Below, piece after piece: positions 35,121 through 44,773 of a stretch of 64,000 bases of DNA (positions are counted from its first letter, which is position 1; the number at the start of each line of letters is the position of its first letter). The DNA is from G963675935 sp963719005. Lineage in GTDB: Bacteria; Planctomycetota; Planctomycetia; Pirellulales; Thermoguttaceae. The position numbers and the translations under genes are program-made. Location of the stretch: assembly GCA_963719005.1 (NCBI GenBank), contig CAVRAR010000015.1, positions 1 to 64,000 on the forward strand, read 5' to 3'. A model generated the notes under the pieces. The model did no database searches, was not told the origin of the DNA, and saw only the letters and a program-made list of their open reading frames with translations.

Positions 35121-36126
35121 CTATGGCCTGCGGCTGTCGACAATCCGCCGAGCTGCGGCCAGGGCATTCTTGTCGCCGGTTCGGGCGTAGCCGTATAGCA
35201 GACAGAGTGTGATCTCGCTCAGGTCCACTCCCTTGGGGTGCCCCATCCATTGTTCTTGCCCGAGGCCGGTGCGGGTGTTTCCGGTGACGTTGATCTCCCC
35301 CTCCGGCCCGATGCGGCTCAGCTCCCAGCGAACCGCCCGATCGATGGCGGCCTCCAGCTTCTTATCGGGGAAGTAGAGCGTCCAGATTTGCAACTTCAGT
35401 GCCGCCACGGCTTGATAGCTCGAATCCCATCCGCCTTTTTCAAGAAAGACGCCGTCACTGCTGCGGTATTGCGTCATCGCCAAATCGACGAAGCGGCGAC
35501 CGATCTTGCTTCAACTCGTCATCGTCGCAGAGAACGCCCGACAGCCCGTAGGCCAGGGCGTCGAACAGCAGGCGATTGGGGGCGTCGGCGTCTTCGTGTT
35601 TCAGGCGTGCCCGATTGCTAGGCAGGGCAAGCCAGCGGGCGGCCTTGTGAATTTTCGCCACAAGCAGGTTGATTCGCTCTTTGTATTTCGGCCCCAACTC
35701 GCTTTCGCGCAGCACCAGCACGGCCTGATCGAGTTCGGCCAGCCAAAACGCCGCCGCCGAGGGGCCGCCGTGCGGGGCGCCCTCCCGGCCGAAACCACCC
35801 TGCTGGTTCTGATAGCGGAACGTCGCGTCGATCGCGCTCCAGCCTTCGGCCGCGCATCGTTGGTCGCGCCGCACGACCGCCCGAACCAGATAATGCATGG
35901 CCCCGGCCTGAAACTCGGGGCTCTTGAATCCATCCCGGTTGTAGCCGGCCATCCCCTCGGCATTCGGCCGCGCCCCGCCGGTATAACGCAACAAATCGGC
36001 CGGCATCTTCGTCAGCAAAGCCAATTGCTGTCCGAAAGAAGACACTGGCAAGCAAAAAGTCGCAACGACAACCAGTGGCAGTATCAGACCTTTGCGCCTT
36101 GCGCCTTCGCGTGAGCCCCCCGGCAA
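35121..36126 (-). CDS. Squalene-cyclase/prenyltransferase-like secreted protein (frameshifted)
   Basis: After a hydrophobic signal (LILPLVVVATFCLPVSSFG) the product has alpha/alpha-barrel repeats of the squalene-cyclase/prenyltransferase type (YQNQQGGFGREGAPHGGPSA, YRSSDGVFLEKGGWDSSYQA). The frame breaks near 35508: DELKQ should continue as KIGRRFVDLAMTQYRSSDG after removal of one base. The cyclase DXDD motif was not seen, so it may be a non-enzymatic relative. The start is uncertain, because the TTG at 36126 lies inside a palindromic repeat that covers the upstream region. Confidence 0.6.
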
Positions 36127-36160
36127 CTCAAGGGCTCACGCAAAGGCGCAAAGGCGCAAG
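36090..36160. repeat. Inverted repeat CTTTGCGCCTTGCGCCTTCG type
   Basis: Arms at 36090-36118 and 36132-36160 are nearly perfect complements over 29 positions. The left arm covers the presumed start of the squalene-cyclase-like gene, and the right arm lies about 45 bases past the lutC stop. Confidence 0.8.
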
Positions 36161-36203
36161 AAAGAGGAAGAGTTGCCGGCCAGGAAAACGGTTGCGCATG
36201 CGT

Positions 36204-36857
36204 TCACCCATCGACGAGCAACACGGCAAGCCGCTTCGGCCCGTGAACGCCGAGAATCAGAATCTTCTCGATGTCGGCCGTGCGGCTGGGGCCGGTGACG
36301 ATCACGAACTCGCCCTGCATCGCCGCATCGGCCACGCGGGGAGCCAGTGACGCCCAGGCCGCCGGAAGATGTTCGGCCAACTGGCCGGTGCGGGCGACGA
36401 CCACGCACGCCGGCGGCAGGTAGCACAGCAGGCGATCCTGCGCCGTGGGACAGGCGATCACGCACGAGCCGGTGTCGGCCAGAAGCGCCTCGGGCTCGAT
36501 CACGCTCGCCGAAAGCTGGGCCATCCGCGCCGCGGGCCAATCGGCCATCTGCCAATTCACGGAACTGGCCGGCAGATTGCCCGCCGCCTCGCGGACCATC
36601 GGCCGATCCATCGCGCCGATCGAGGTCCAACCGGCCTGCGAAACCAGCTCGGCCAAGCGTCGCCGCGCGTCTTGCATCGTGCCGCAGCGGATTGCCTCGC
36701 CCTGGACGGCAGCCAATTCCGTGGCGAACCGCTCGGCCATATCGGCCGGCGTCGGAGCGGTCCGCGGCCAAACCTCGAACGTCGGCGGGGCTGCCACCGG
36801 CGGATATTTCGACAATTCGCTATGCACACGCTGCAAAATCGCGTCACGACTGGTCAT
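36204..36857 (-). CDS. lutC: LutC-like LUD-domain protein of lactate utilisation
   Basis: LutC is the third subunit of the LutABC L-lactate oxidation complex. The product (217 residues) has LUD-domain features: VIEPEALLADTGSCVIACPT, CYLPPACVVVARTGQLAEHL and GEFVIVTGPSRTADIEKILI. It begins MTSRDAILQRVHSELSKYPP at 36857. It is the last gene of the lut operon, separated from lutB by a palindromic repeat of about 75 bp. Confidence 0.88.
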   Translation of the reverse strand: MTSRDAILQRVHSELSKYPPVAAPPTFEVWPRTAPTPADMAERFATELAAVQGEAIRCGTMQDARRRLAELVSQAGWTSIGAMDRPMVREAAGNLPASSVNWQMADWPAARMAQLSASVIEPEALLADTGSCVIACPTAQDRLLCYLPPACVVVARTGQLAEHLPAAWASLAPRVADAAMQGEFVIVTGPSRTADIEKILILGVHGPKRLAVLLVDG

Positions 36858-36878
36858 CTTTGTTACTTCCCGACACAC

Positions 36879-36952
36879 GTAGTAGGCACACGCCGTGTGC
36901 CGTCTAAAATCTCGCGAAAAACACATAACGGCACACGGCGTGTGCCGACTAC
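36879..36952. repeat. Inverted repeat GTAGTAGGCACACGCCGTGT type, overlaps lutB stop
   Basis: Arms at 36879-36903 and 36928-36952 match over 25 positions with two or so mismatches. Reading lutB on the minus strand, its stop codon TAG (36951-36949) is part of the right arm, so the repeat defines the present C terminus of LutB. Confidence 0.82.
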
Positions 36953-38359
36953 TTACCGAATTGATCCTTGTTCTTCTTCCACCAGCTTCGGAAATCGTGC
37001 TTGGGCGATTTCGGCAATTCGCGGCCGCGCGTCCAGGCGCCCAACATGCTCGGATGCCAAGGGAGCAACTTCGTCAGCGGCATACCGAGCCTCGCGCCGA
37101 CCATGGCCAGCTTGTAGCGAATCGGCCCGGCCATGAACCATGCCCAAACCGTCCAAATCATCCGCTGCACGATCGAGTTCATCGGCGAGGGCTCGTTGAC
37201 GGCGCGATGGCGCAGGTGGACGAGCTGATGCGGGAGGTCGATTTTCGCGGGGCAGACCTCGGCGCACATTCCGCACAGCGAAGACGCGAACGGCAGCTTG
37301 CCCGCCTTCTCCAAACCGAGCAGTTGCGGCGTCAGCACCGAGCCGATCGGGCCGGGATAGACCCAGCCGTAGGCCCAGCCGCCCGCACGCCGATACACCG
37401 GGCAATTGTTCAGGCACGAGCCGCAACGGATGCAGTAGAGCGACTCGCGGCCGGCCGGATCCTTCAGCACGTTGCTCCGTCCGTTGTCGAGGATAATCAC
37501 GTACAGTTTTTTGCCCGGCGCGGGCCCGCCGATCAGATGCGTGTAGCTCGTCAGTTTCTGGCCGGTGCCGCAACGGCCCAAGAGGTTGAGAAATAGCGGC
37601 AGGTAATCGAGCTTCGGCAGCATCTTCTCGATGCCGACCAGAACGACGTGAACGGGCGGGGTGGCCGTGGAAAGGCCGGCGTTTCCCTCGTTCTCGATGA
37701 CGACGATCGTTCCGGTGTCGGCCACGGCGAAGTTGCAGCCCGACATGCCCATGTCGCGCCCGGAGATACTCCTCGCGCAGCCGCCGCCGGGCGATGTCGC
37801 AGAGCTTGTTGTGGTCTTCGGTGAACGGCTCGCCGAGTTCTTTCTCGAACAGGCGGCCCACATCGGCGGCCGACATGTGCAGGGCGGGTCCGACGATGTG
37901 AACCGGCCGCTGATGGGCCACCTGTACGATGTACTCGCCGAAATCGGTTTCGACGGCGCGAATGTCCGCCGCTTCGAGCACGTGATCCAGCTCCATTTCC
38001 TCGCTAACCATCGACTTCGACTTGACCACGCTGTGGACGTTGTGCTCTTTGGCGATGTCGAGCACGTGTTGGTTGGCCTCGGCCGCATCGTTGGCCCACA
38101 GCACGGTCGCGCCGCGGGCGGTCATGTTCCGCTCGAATTCAACCAGCAGCTTATCGAGGTTGGCGATCGCATATTGTTTGATCTGATGGGCAGCCTCGCG
38201 CCAGTCCTGAAAGAACGGCACCGCCTCGGTGGCATTGCTGCTTTGTTTCGCCGATCGTTCCATCGTCTTGCCGAGGGCCTGCGACGCCGATGGCTCGGCA
38301 AGACCCTTGGTCAACGGGGTAAGGAACTCGGCGCCGCTGAAATGTACGGATGTGGACAT
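36949..38359 (-). CDS. lutB: LutB-like iron-sulfur protein of lactate utilisation (frameshifted)
   Basis: LutB is the large iron-sulfur subunit for L-lactate oxidation. The product (about 470 residues) has a LUD part (KSKSMVSEEMELDHVLEAAD, IVQVAHQRPVHIVGPALHMS, FAVADTGTIVVIENEGNAG) and two 4Fe-4S motifs, CIRCGSCLNNCPVYRRAGGW and CGMCAEVCPAKIDLPHQLV. One base is lost or gained near 37755: LREEYLRA should continue as DMGMSGCNFAVADTGT. The start at 38359 begins MSTSVHFSGAEFLTPL. The C terminus (KDQFGK) ends inside a repeat. Confidence 0.87.
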
Positions 38360-38425
38360 TGGATAGAAATCAATAAATCGCGGATTCAACAGGAGCGGCT
38401 TGTGGCTTCGTATTAGCAGTGACAA

Positions 38426-39595
38426 CTACTCTCTCAACGCCAAGATCTCTCTTACGTCTTTCTCCGCCATGTCGCCATGCTCTCCAAGCTTCATTCCGCG
38501 CTTGCCGATGCGCTTGGTGACGATTTCGATTGCTTCGTGGGGGATATTATAGTCCGAAAACCGCGTACCGACGCCGAGGGAACGGAAGAACTGCTCGGTC
38601 CGCTCAATCGCTTGCATTGTTCGGGCGTCTTCGTCGCCGTTGCGGATTTTCCACACGCGATCAGCATATTGCAGCAGCTTCGCCTGCTTGCGGCAGCACT
38701 CATGCTGCAAGATGCCGGGCAGAACCATCGCCAGCGATTGAGCGTGATCGATGCCGTAGAGCGCGGTGAACTCGTGGCCGATGCCGTGCGTCGCCCAATC
38801 TTGCGGAACGCCGCAGGAAATCAGGCCGTTGAGGGCTTGCGTGGCGCACCACATCAGATTCGCCCGAACCGCGTAGTTTCGCGGCTCGGCCAACGCCTTC
38901 GGCCCTTCCTCAATCAGCGTCAGCAGAATCGCCTCGGCTTGCCGATCCTGCAGCGGGGCATCGGCCGGATACGTGATGTACTGCTCGATCGTGTGAACGA
39001 ACGCATCCACCACGCCGTTGGCCGTTTGACGCGGCGGCAGCGTGCAGGTCGTCTCAGGATCGAGAATCGAAAATCGGGGGAAGATCCTTGGACTAACGAA
39101 GAACGACTTGTCTTTCGTCGATTCTCGCGTGACAACCGATCCGCCGTTGGCCTCCGAGCCGGTGGCGGGCAACGTCATCACGCAGCCGATCGGCAGCGGA
39201 TTGGCCGGCACCAAATCCCAGTTCGTCAGCATGTCCCACGGGTCTTTGCCTTGGTACGGCACGGCGGCGGCGACGAACTTGGTGCCGTCGAGGACCGAGC
39301 CGCCGCCGACGGCCAGCAGGAAATCGGCGCCCTCGGCGCGAACCAACTCGACCGCTTTCACGCATGTCTCATAGCGCGGATTCGGCTCGATGCCGCCGAA
39401 CTCGAGCACTTGCCAGCCCTTCAGGGCGCGAGTCACCTGGTCATATACGCCGTTGCTCTTAATCGACCCGCCGCCGAAGCTCATCAGAATCTTGGCGCCG
39501 GCGGGCAAGAGCGTCGGCAACCGTCCGATCGAACCTTTGCCGAAAACGAGCGTCGTTGGATTGTGGTAGGTAAAGTTCTGCACGCTCTGGTTCAC
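38426..39595 (-). CDS. Iron-containing alcohol dehydrogenase inside the lut operon
   Basis: This 389-residue protein is a group III Fe-dependent alcohol dehydrogenase that interconverts an aldehyde and an alcohol with NAD(P). Signatures are ILMSFGGGSIKSNGVYDQVT, FLLAVGGGSVLDGTKFVAAA, TLPATGSEANGGSVVT and the metal-binding GIGHEFTALYGIDHAQSLAM. Butanol dehydrogenase (YqhD/BdhA) types are the nearest in pattern. GTG at 39595 overlaps the lutA stop as GTGA, showing that it is translated with lutA. A lactaldehyde- or propanediol-type substrate would fit the context but is inferred. Confidence 0.87.
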   Translation of the reverse strand: MNQSVQNFTYHNPTTLVFGKGSIGRLPTLLPAGAKILMSFGGGSIKSNGVYDQVTRALKGWQVLEFGGIEPNPRYETCVKAVELVRAEGADFLLAVGGGSVLDGTKFVAAAVPYQGKDPWDMLTNWDLVPANPLPIGCVMTLPATGSEANGGSVVTRESTKDKSFFVSPRIFPRFSILDPETTCTLPPRQTANGVVDAFVHTIEQYITYPADAPLQDRQAEAILLTLIEEGPKALAEPRNYAVRANLMWCATQALNGLISCGVPQDWATHGIGHEFTALYGIDHAQSLAMVLPGILQHECCRKQAKLLQYADRVWKIRNGDEDARTMQAIERTEQFFRSLGVGTRFSDYNIPHEAIEIVTKRIGKRGMKLGEHGDMAEKDVREILALRE

Positions 39596-40383
39596 TCCTT
39601 CCCGTTCCAGCCCGCCACGAGTACCTCGGCAATGTGCATGCAGCGGATGTGCCGCGTCTCGGGCTTGCGACGCATCATGCCGCCGATGTGCATCAGGCAA
39701 CTGATGTCGTTCGACACGACCACCTCGGCGCCGGTACGAACGATGTTATCGACCTTCGTCTCGCCCATGGCCAGCGACGTGCCGGGCATCTTGACGCTGA
39801 ACGTGCCGCCGAAGCCGCAGCACTCGGTGATATTGCCCAATTCGCAGTACGTCAGTCCGCGAACACTCTTCAGCAGCCGCATGGGCGGATCGACCACGCC
39901 CAACTCGCGGCGGCCGTGGCAGCCGATGTGCATCGTCACTTTGTGCGGAAAGGTCGCCTTCGTGTCGGTCACGCCGAGCATGTCATGCAGGAACTCGGTC
40001 AGCTCGAACACCCGCCGGCCGATGCCCACCACGCGCGGGTCGGGGTCGGCATGGCCGAAAAACACCCGGCACATTGCCGTGCAGGAACCCGAGGGGCAGA
40101 CGATCCAGCGGTGCGGCTCGAAAACGTCGCAGAAGTGGTGAATCACCCGCCGGGCCTCCTCCCAATAGCCCGAGTTGAACGCCGGCTGCCCGCAGCAGGT
40201 CTGCCCGGGCGGAAAAACCAGCGGCACGCCGTACCGCTTCAGCAGTTTGGCCGTCGCCTGGGCGATTTCCGGGTAAAACTGATCGATATAGCAGGGGATG
40301 AACAACGCCACGGGCTCGCCCGGCCGATAGGGCGGATCATCCTGCCGCGGGGCCACGCTTGAGGCTGCTTGCGTCATGGGCAT
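39592..40383 (-). CDS. lutA: LutA-like Fe-S oxidoreductase (CCG domains)
   Basis: LutA carries two Cys-Cys-Gly domains that bind a further iron-sulfur cluster in the lactate oxidase complex. Seen are LFIPCYIDQFYPEIAQATAK, FPPGQTCCGQPAFNSG and, in the second half, TMHIGCHGRRELG and ITECCGFGGTFSVKMP. The length of 263 residues is close to that of other LutA proteins. It is the first gene of the operon lutA, Fe-ADH, lutB, lutC, and the promoter should lie between 40384 and about 40470. Confidence 0.9.
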   Translation of the reverse strand: MPMTQAASSVAPRQDDPPYRPGEPVALFIPCYIDQFYPEIAQATAKLLKRYGVPLVFPPGQTCCGQPAFNSGYWEEARRVIHHFCDVFEPHRWIVCPSGSCTAMCRVFFGHADPDPRVVGIGRRVFELTEFLHDMLGVTDTKATFPHKVTMHIGCHGRRELGVVDPPMRLLKSVRGLTYCELGNITECCGFGGTFSVKMPGTSLAMGETKVDNIVRTGAEVVVSNDISCLMHIGGMMRRKPETRHIRCMHIAEVLVAGWNGKE

Positions 40384-40624
40384 CGGGGAACGACGATTGC
40401 GGAGCGAAAGCGGAGAATACTATCACGTTATACCCCCTCCGCCGCTTCATGGCCAGTGGCCGCAAACTCGTTCATTCGTCCCCATCCTGCCGTTTGGCCA
40501 GCGAAGTTGCTCGCCGGGCGACAGGTTGGGATGGCAGTTGTAATGCCATCCTAACATTCCTGCGCTGGCAAATTCCTGCGGGACGACGTACAATACGCGC
40601 GAGGGGGATCCGGGAGGCCCGAAC

Positions 40625-41960
40625 ATGATCCACTGCGTTCTACTGTTGACTTCGCTGCTGGCCGGACAGATCGAAAAACCGGCCGGGGAAGAATTGAAAA
40701 GCGACGTCCGTCGGCTGGTCCGCCAGCTCGACGCCGCGCAACTGGCCCAGCGCGAGGCCGCCGAGGTCGAACTCTTGAAACGTGGCCCGGCCATTCTCGA
40801 TCTGCTGCCGCAGCCCAGCGATCGCCAATCGGCCGAGGTGCGGCAGCGTTTGGGCCGTATCCGCCAGAAGCTGCAACAGCAAGCCGCTGACGCCGCCGCT
40901 CAATCGTCCACCATCACGCTGCACGCCGACGCCATGCCGCTGAAGAAAATCCTGGCCGAGTTCCAGCGGCAGTCGGGCAACACGATCGTCGATCAACGAG
41001 GAAAGCGGGGCGACGGCGAACCCGAGGTTCCCAGTCCCATGCTAAAAGTGAATTTCGACAAGACCCCGTTCTGGCAAGCGCTCGATCAACTGGCCGATCA
41101 GGCGGAGCTGGGGGTTTCTCCCTTTACCGAGAAGGCGGCGATTAGTCTGACCACCTTGCCGAACGGCGGGACCCTCTTGCTGACTGGGACGCCGGCGACC
41201 GCGGGCGTTTCTCGCGTCGGCCGCGCGTGCTACAGCGGCCCGTTCCGCTTCGAGCCTGTCACCGTTGTGGCGCGCCGCGATCTGCGCGGGAGCCGTCTTC
41301 GCCAGCGTGACGGGTCGCTTTCGGTAAACGTCGAAATCGCATGGGAGCCGCGGCTGCGGATCATCGGCCTGTCGCAGCGCATGGCCGACGTCAAGGCCAT
41401 CGACGAAAAGGGCAATCCGCTGCCGGTCGCCGATGACGAGGCGCAACTGGAGATTCCCACCAGCGGTGACGCTGCGGCCGTCGAACTGAATCTGCCGCTG
41501 CAACTGCCGTCGCGCGACGTGCGGCGGATCGCCAGCCTGAAGGGCAAGCTGCTGGCTATGATTCCCGGCCGGATCGAGACCTTTCGCTTCGATAACCTCG
41601 CCAAGGCGAAGAACGTCGAGAAACGGATCGCCGGCGTCACGGTCACGCTCGAACAGGTCAGTAAGAACAACGAGGCATGGGAAGTTCGCATGACGGTGCG
41701 TTTCGACGACGCCGGCGACGCCTTGGCTTCGCATCGCACCTGGATTTTCAACAACGACGCCCATCTGGAAGGCCCCGACGGCAAGCCGATCGCCTACGAC
41801 ACCTTCGAGACGACCGCCCAGGAGAAGAACGAGGTCGGCATCGCTTATCTTTTCAACACCGACCAACCGTTGGACAAGCTCACGCTTCGTCTACAAGACC
41901 CCCGGCACGATCGTCAACAGCGGGTTCGATTATGAGTTGAAGAACATCGCACTGCCGTAA
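40625..41960 (+). CDS. Planctomycete secreted hypothetical protein (frameshifted near the end)
   Basis: The product of about 444 residues begins with a short signal-like stretch (MIHCVLLLTSLLAG). It has an N-terminal helical part and a central STN-like region (ITLHADAMPLKKILAEFQRQ, FDKTPFWQALDQLADQAELG). The open frame ends at 41935, but from about 41885 the next frame reads FVYKTPGTIVNSGFDYELKN and ends IALP with a stop at 41960, which looks like the natural C terminus. No function is known. GGGGGATCCGGGAGG precedes the ATG. Confidence 0.6.
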
Positions 41961-41980
41961 CGGGCGGGATTTCTCATCGC

Positions 41981-42052
41981 GGGGGGCAGACATTCCTGTC
42001 TGCCGGAAAAGACGCCGCACATTTGGCCGACAACAATGATATCTGCCCCACC
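41981..42052. repeat. GTGGGGCAGACATTC hairpin, family A copy 3
   Basis: Left arm 41981-42004 (GGGGGGCAGACATTCCTGTC...) pairs with a more diverged right arm at 42025-42052. It follows the end of the upstream gene by 20 bases. Of the four copies this is the most degraded. Confidence 0.75.
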
Positions 42053-42287
42053 GTGCATGCCGAGTACGATGCCGGTGGGTTATCGATTGTGCCGATTGTA
42101 GCTGAAACTACGCGGGAGTCCCCTTCTTTCTCGGCGGCCTCTTTACCCCTCGAGGATTCCTCCCCGGGGAACAGCCTGGCCGACCTATGCTTTCCTTAGG
42201 TGCTTCGTGTCTGTGTCTCGATGCATTTCAGGGCCCGTTTCGGGATGTTGGGCGTTGACCGGAGGCTGTACGGGTACGGCACTTTCC

Positions 42288-43568
42288 GTGAAGTACTTCA
42301 TCAAACGCTATTCCCTGCTGTTGATCGCCCAGACCGTCTGCTTGGCACTGGGGCTGTGGCTCGAGTACCGTCTGGTTCTTTCCTCGGCGGCCGGCGACGG
42401 CCGGCGCAACGAGAGTGCTTCGGCGTCGGGCAACGCCAAGACGGCCGGCGGAGTCTCGGGTGCCAATGCGCCGCTTGTCTCCGTTGAAGCAGCACGCCCG
42501 GCAATGCCCGCGGTCGCACTCCACGTGATGGCCTTCCTCTGGATTGCCGGGCTTCAGGCCGTTGTTGCGTACCTGGTTCTCACGCGAGATCAAGAAGAGG
42601 CTTCTCGCAAGCACAGCAAGGCGGAAAGCGTATCGCTGCGGCAGTACAACGAGTTGTTGCGCACGCGCGACGCCGTCATCTTCGGACTGGCGCGGCTGAC
42701 CGAGTCGCGCGACCTGGAAACCGGCAACCACCTGGAACGCATCAGCATCTATTCGACGCGTTTGGCGTCGGCGGCTCGCCGCGATCCGCGCTTCTACAGT
42801 CAAGTCACGCCGTCGTTCGTCAGACTGATTGGAATCAGCTCGGTATTGCACGATATCGGAAAGGTCGGCATCCGCGACTCGATCCTGTTGAAACCGGGGA
42901 AACTCGAGCGGCAGGAAAGGCCCCTGATGCAGTTGCACGCGGAAATCGGCGGCAAGTGCATTCGGGAAATCGAGTCGCGCCTGGGACAATCAAACTTCCT
43001 GACAATGGCGCGAGAGATCGCCTTCAACCACCATGAACGCTGGGACGGCCGAGGCTATCCCAAAGGACTGTCCGGCGAGGAGATACCCCTGGCAGCGCGG
43101 ATTGTGTCGATCGCCGACGTCTATGACGCATTGTCCACGAAGCGAGTTTACCGCGGGGCGCTGCCGCACGAAAAATGCGTGGAGATGATCCGCGTCCAGG
43201 CAGGCCAGCAATTCGACCCCGCGCTGGTGGAGATCTTTCTCAAAGTGGAAGCGGAATTCCGCGACATTGCACAACAAAACTGCGGGGATGCGTGCGAACT
43301 CGAAAACGCCCAGCCGGCGCCCGAGTCGGAAACGCCGATCACCGCCGCAGAGACCGAAGCCGCGCTGGAGTCGCAATTTGCGATGCTCCAGGCGGCAATT
43401 GATCTGTGCGCCGACAACCCGCCGTCGGCGACGGCGTCTCCGCGGGAGATCTCTCACCCGTCGGCGGAATCGACGGACGTGCCCGCGTCCTCTGGCCGTG
43501 CAATCGAGTCGGGACCATCCACGGTGGAAGCGAACAAAGTAGACAAGGAGCCCGAGTATGTCGCATAA
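42288..43568 (+). CDS. Membrane-anchored HD-GYP phosphodiesterase
   Basis: The product (about 426 residues) has two membrane helices (LLLIAQTVCLALGLWLEYRL and VALHVMAFLWIAGLQAVVAY) and then an HD-GYP domain at about 140-330. The HD pair is in VLHDIGKVGIRDSILLKPGK, and the GYP region reads FNHHERWDGRGYPKGLSG, followed by IVSIADVYDALSTKRVYRGA. HD-GYP proteins hydrolyse cyclic di-GMP. A disordered acidic tail follows. The start is not certain: GTG at 42288 precedes the basic N terminus, and GTG at 42207 is in frame. It overlaps the next gene by 11 bases. Confidence 0.85.
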   Translation: MKYFIKRYSLLLIAQTVCLALGLWLEYRLVLSSAAGDGRRNESASASGNAKTAGGVSGANAPLVSVEAARPAMPAVALHVMAFLWIAGLQAVVAYLVLTRDQEEASRKHSKAESVSLRQYNELLRTRDAVIFGLARLTESRDLETGNHLERISIYSTRLASAARRDPRFYSQVTPSFVRLIGISSVLHDIGKVGIRDSILLKPGKLERQERPLMQLHAEIGGKCIREIESRLGQSNFLTMAREIAFNHHERWDGRGYPKGLSGEEIPLAARIVSIADVYDALSTKRVYRGALPHEKCVEMIRVQAGQQFDPALVEIFLKVEAEFRDIAQQNCGDACELENAQPAPESETPITAAETEAALESQFAMLQAAIDLCADNPPSATASPREISHPSAESTDVPASSGRAIESGPSTVEANKVDKEPEYVA

Positions 43569-44528
43569 AACGCCTGCACAGCAAAAGTTCCTGGAAATCA
43601 CCTTGATTGTAATCTGCGTGGCTCTCTGCTGCCTGCTCTATCGAGTGGGCGAGGAGCGCATGGTCGTTCTGAACCTGTTCTACCTGCCGGTCGTGCTATG
43701 CGCCTTCTTCCTTGGGCGTTATCGCGCGGGAGTCCTCGCCCTGTTCTGCATGGTATCCGTCTCCGTGGTGATCGCACTGAATTTGGACGCGGTCGCCGTC
43801 GACACTTCGCCGCTGATTGTCGCTCTCGTGCTGACAATCTGGGGCGCGGTGTTGGGCATCAACGCGATTCTGGTGGGAACCCTCAGCGATGAAAGCAATC
43901 AGAGAATTGAAGAGCTTCACGACGCCTATCTGGGCGTGGTCGAAGTGTTGGGCCAGTACCTCAACAGCGCCGATCCGAAACTCGACAACCGCGCGACCAA
44001 GGTCTCCGAGCTAAGCCGCCAGGTCGCAATTCGCATGAGACTCTCGGACACGCAAATCGACAACATCCGCGTGGCCGCCTTGCTGCAAGACATCGAAAGC
44101 CTCGAAGTGACGGCCAGGGTCATTCAGAAAGCGATGGGGGAGCTCGCGCAAGGCGATGGAAAGAAGGGGTTGGAGCACACCTTCAACGGCAGCGATCTTG
44201 TCCAGTCGCTCGGGTCGGTGCTCACCGGAGCCCTGCCCCTGCTGGTCGGCCGCGGAGATTGTCTCCATACGGACGACTCGCAGGACGGCCTGAACGCGCC
44301 CCCTGAGCAGACTCCGGGGGCGGCAATCCTCTATACCGTGAGGAGATATCTGAAATTGCTCTCGCAAGGCCCCGCGACCACTCCGCGCAAGCGATCCAGG
44401 CCCTCAAGGACGATTTCGAGTGCGATCACCATCCCGCCGTAATCCATGCTCTCGCGCAGACGGTGCTCCACGGCCCGGAAGTGACGATCGACAACGGCGA
44501 GGAAGAACTGGTTGCGGCCGACAACTGA
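43558..44528 (+). CDS. Membrane protein with degenerate HD-GYP domain (frameshifted)
   Basis: Three or so membrane helices (about residues 12-110) are followed by a region that aligns in order with HD-GYP domains but lacks the metal ligands. LLQDIESLEVTARVIQKAM replaces LLHDIGK, and DSQDGLNAPPEQTPGAAIL stands where HHERxDGxGYP is expected. It probably does not hydrolyse cyclic di-GMP and may be a regulatory partner of the upstream HD-GYP protein. The frame breaks in a C4 run at 44370-44373. With one more C it reads RDHSAQAIQALKDDFECDHH to a stop at 44528. Confidence 0.65.
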
Positions 44529-44773
44529 TCGCCGCATATCTACCGATAAGGCGGCGCAGGCAGATCGACAGTCACTTCGCCGAGTTTCCGACGCCAGTCG
44601 TACTCTGCGGGCGCGCCGGATACTGCGATCTCCCGCGCGGCATTTTGGAGCAAGAGTCTACGCGGGCTTCGCAGAATATGGCGGTGGGAAAGTAAGCTCT
44701 CCTTGCCGACCACGATCTATGGGCAAGATACGTAAAGTCTATCGCATGTAGCGGTTTTTCTCACAAGCTTAAC

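Noticed and set aside
44529..44773. Possible cyclic di-GMP riboswitch before the porin gene, suggested by the HD-GYP neighbours
   Set aside because: No conserved aptamer core or paired arms could be drawn from the sequence.
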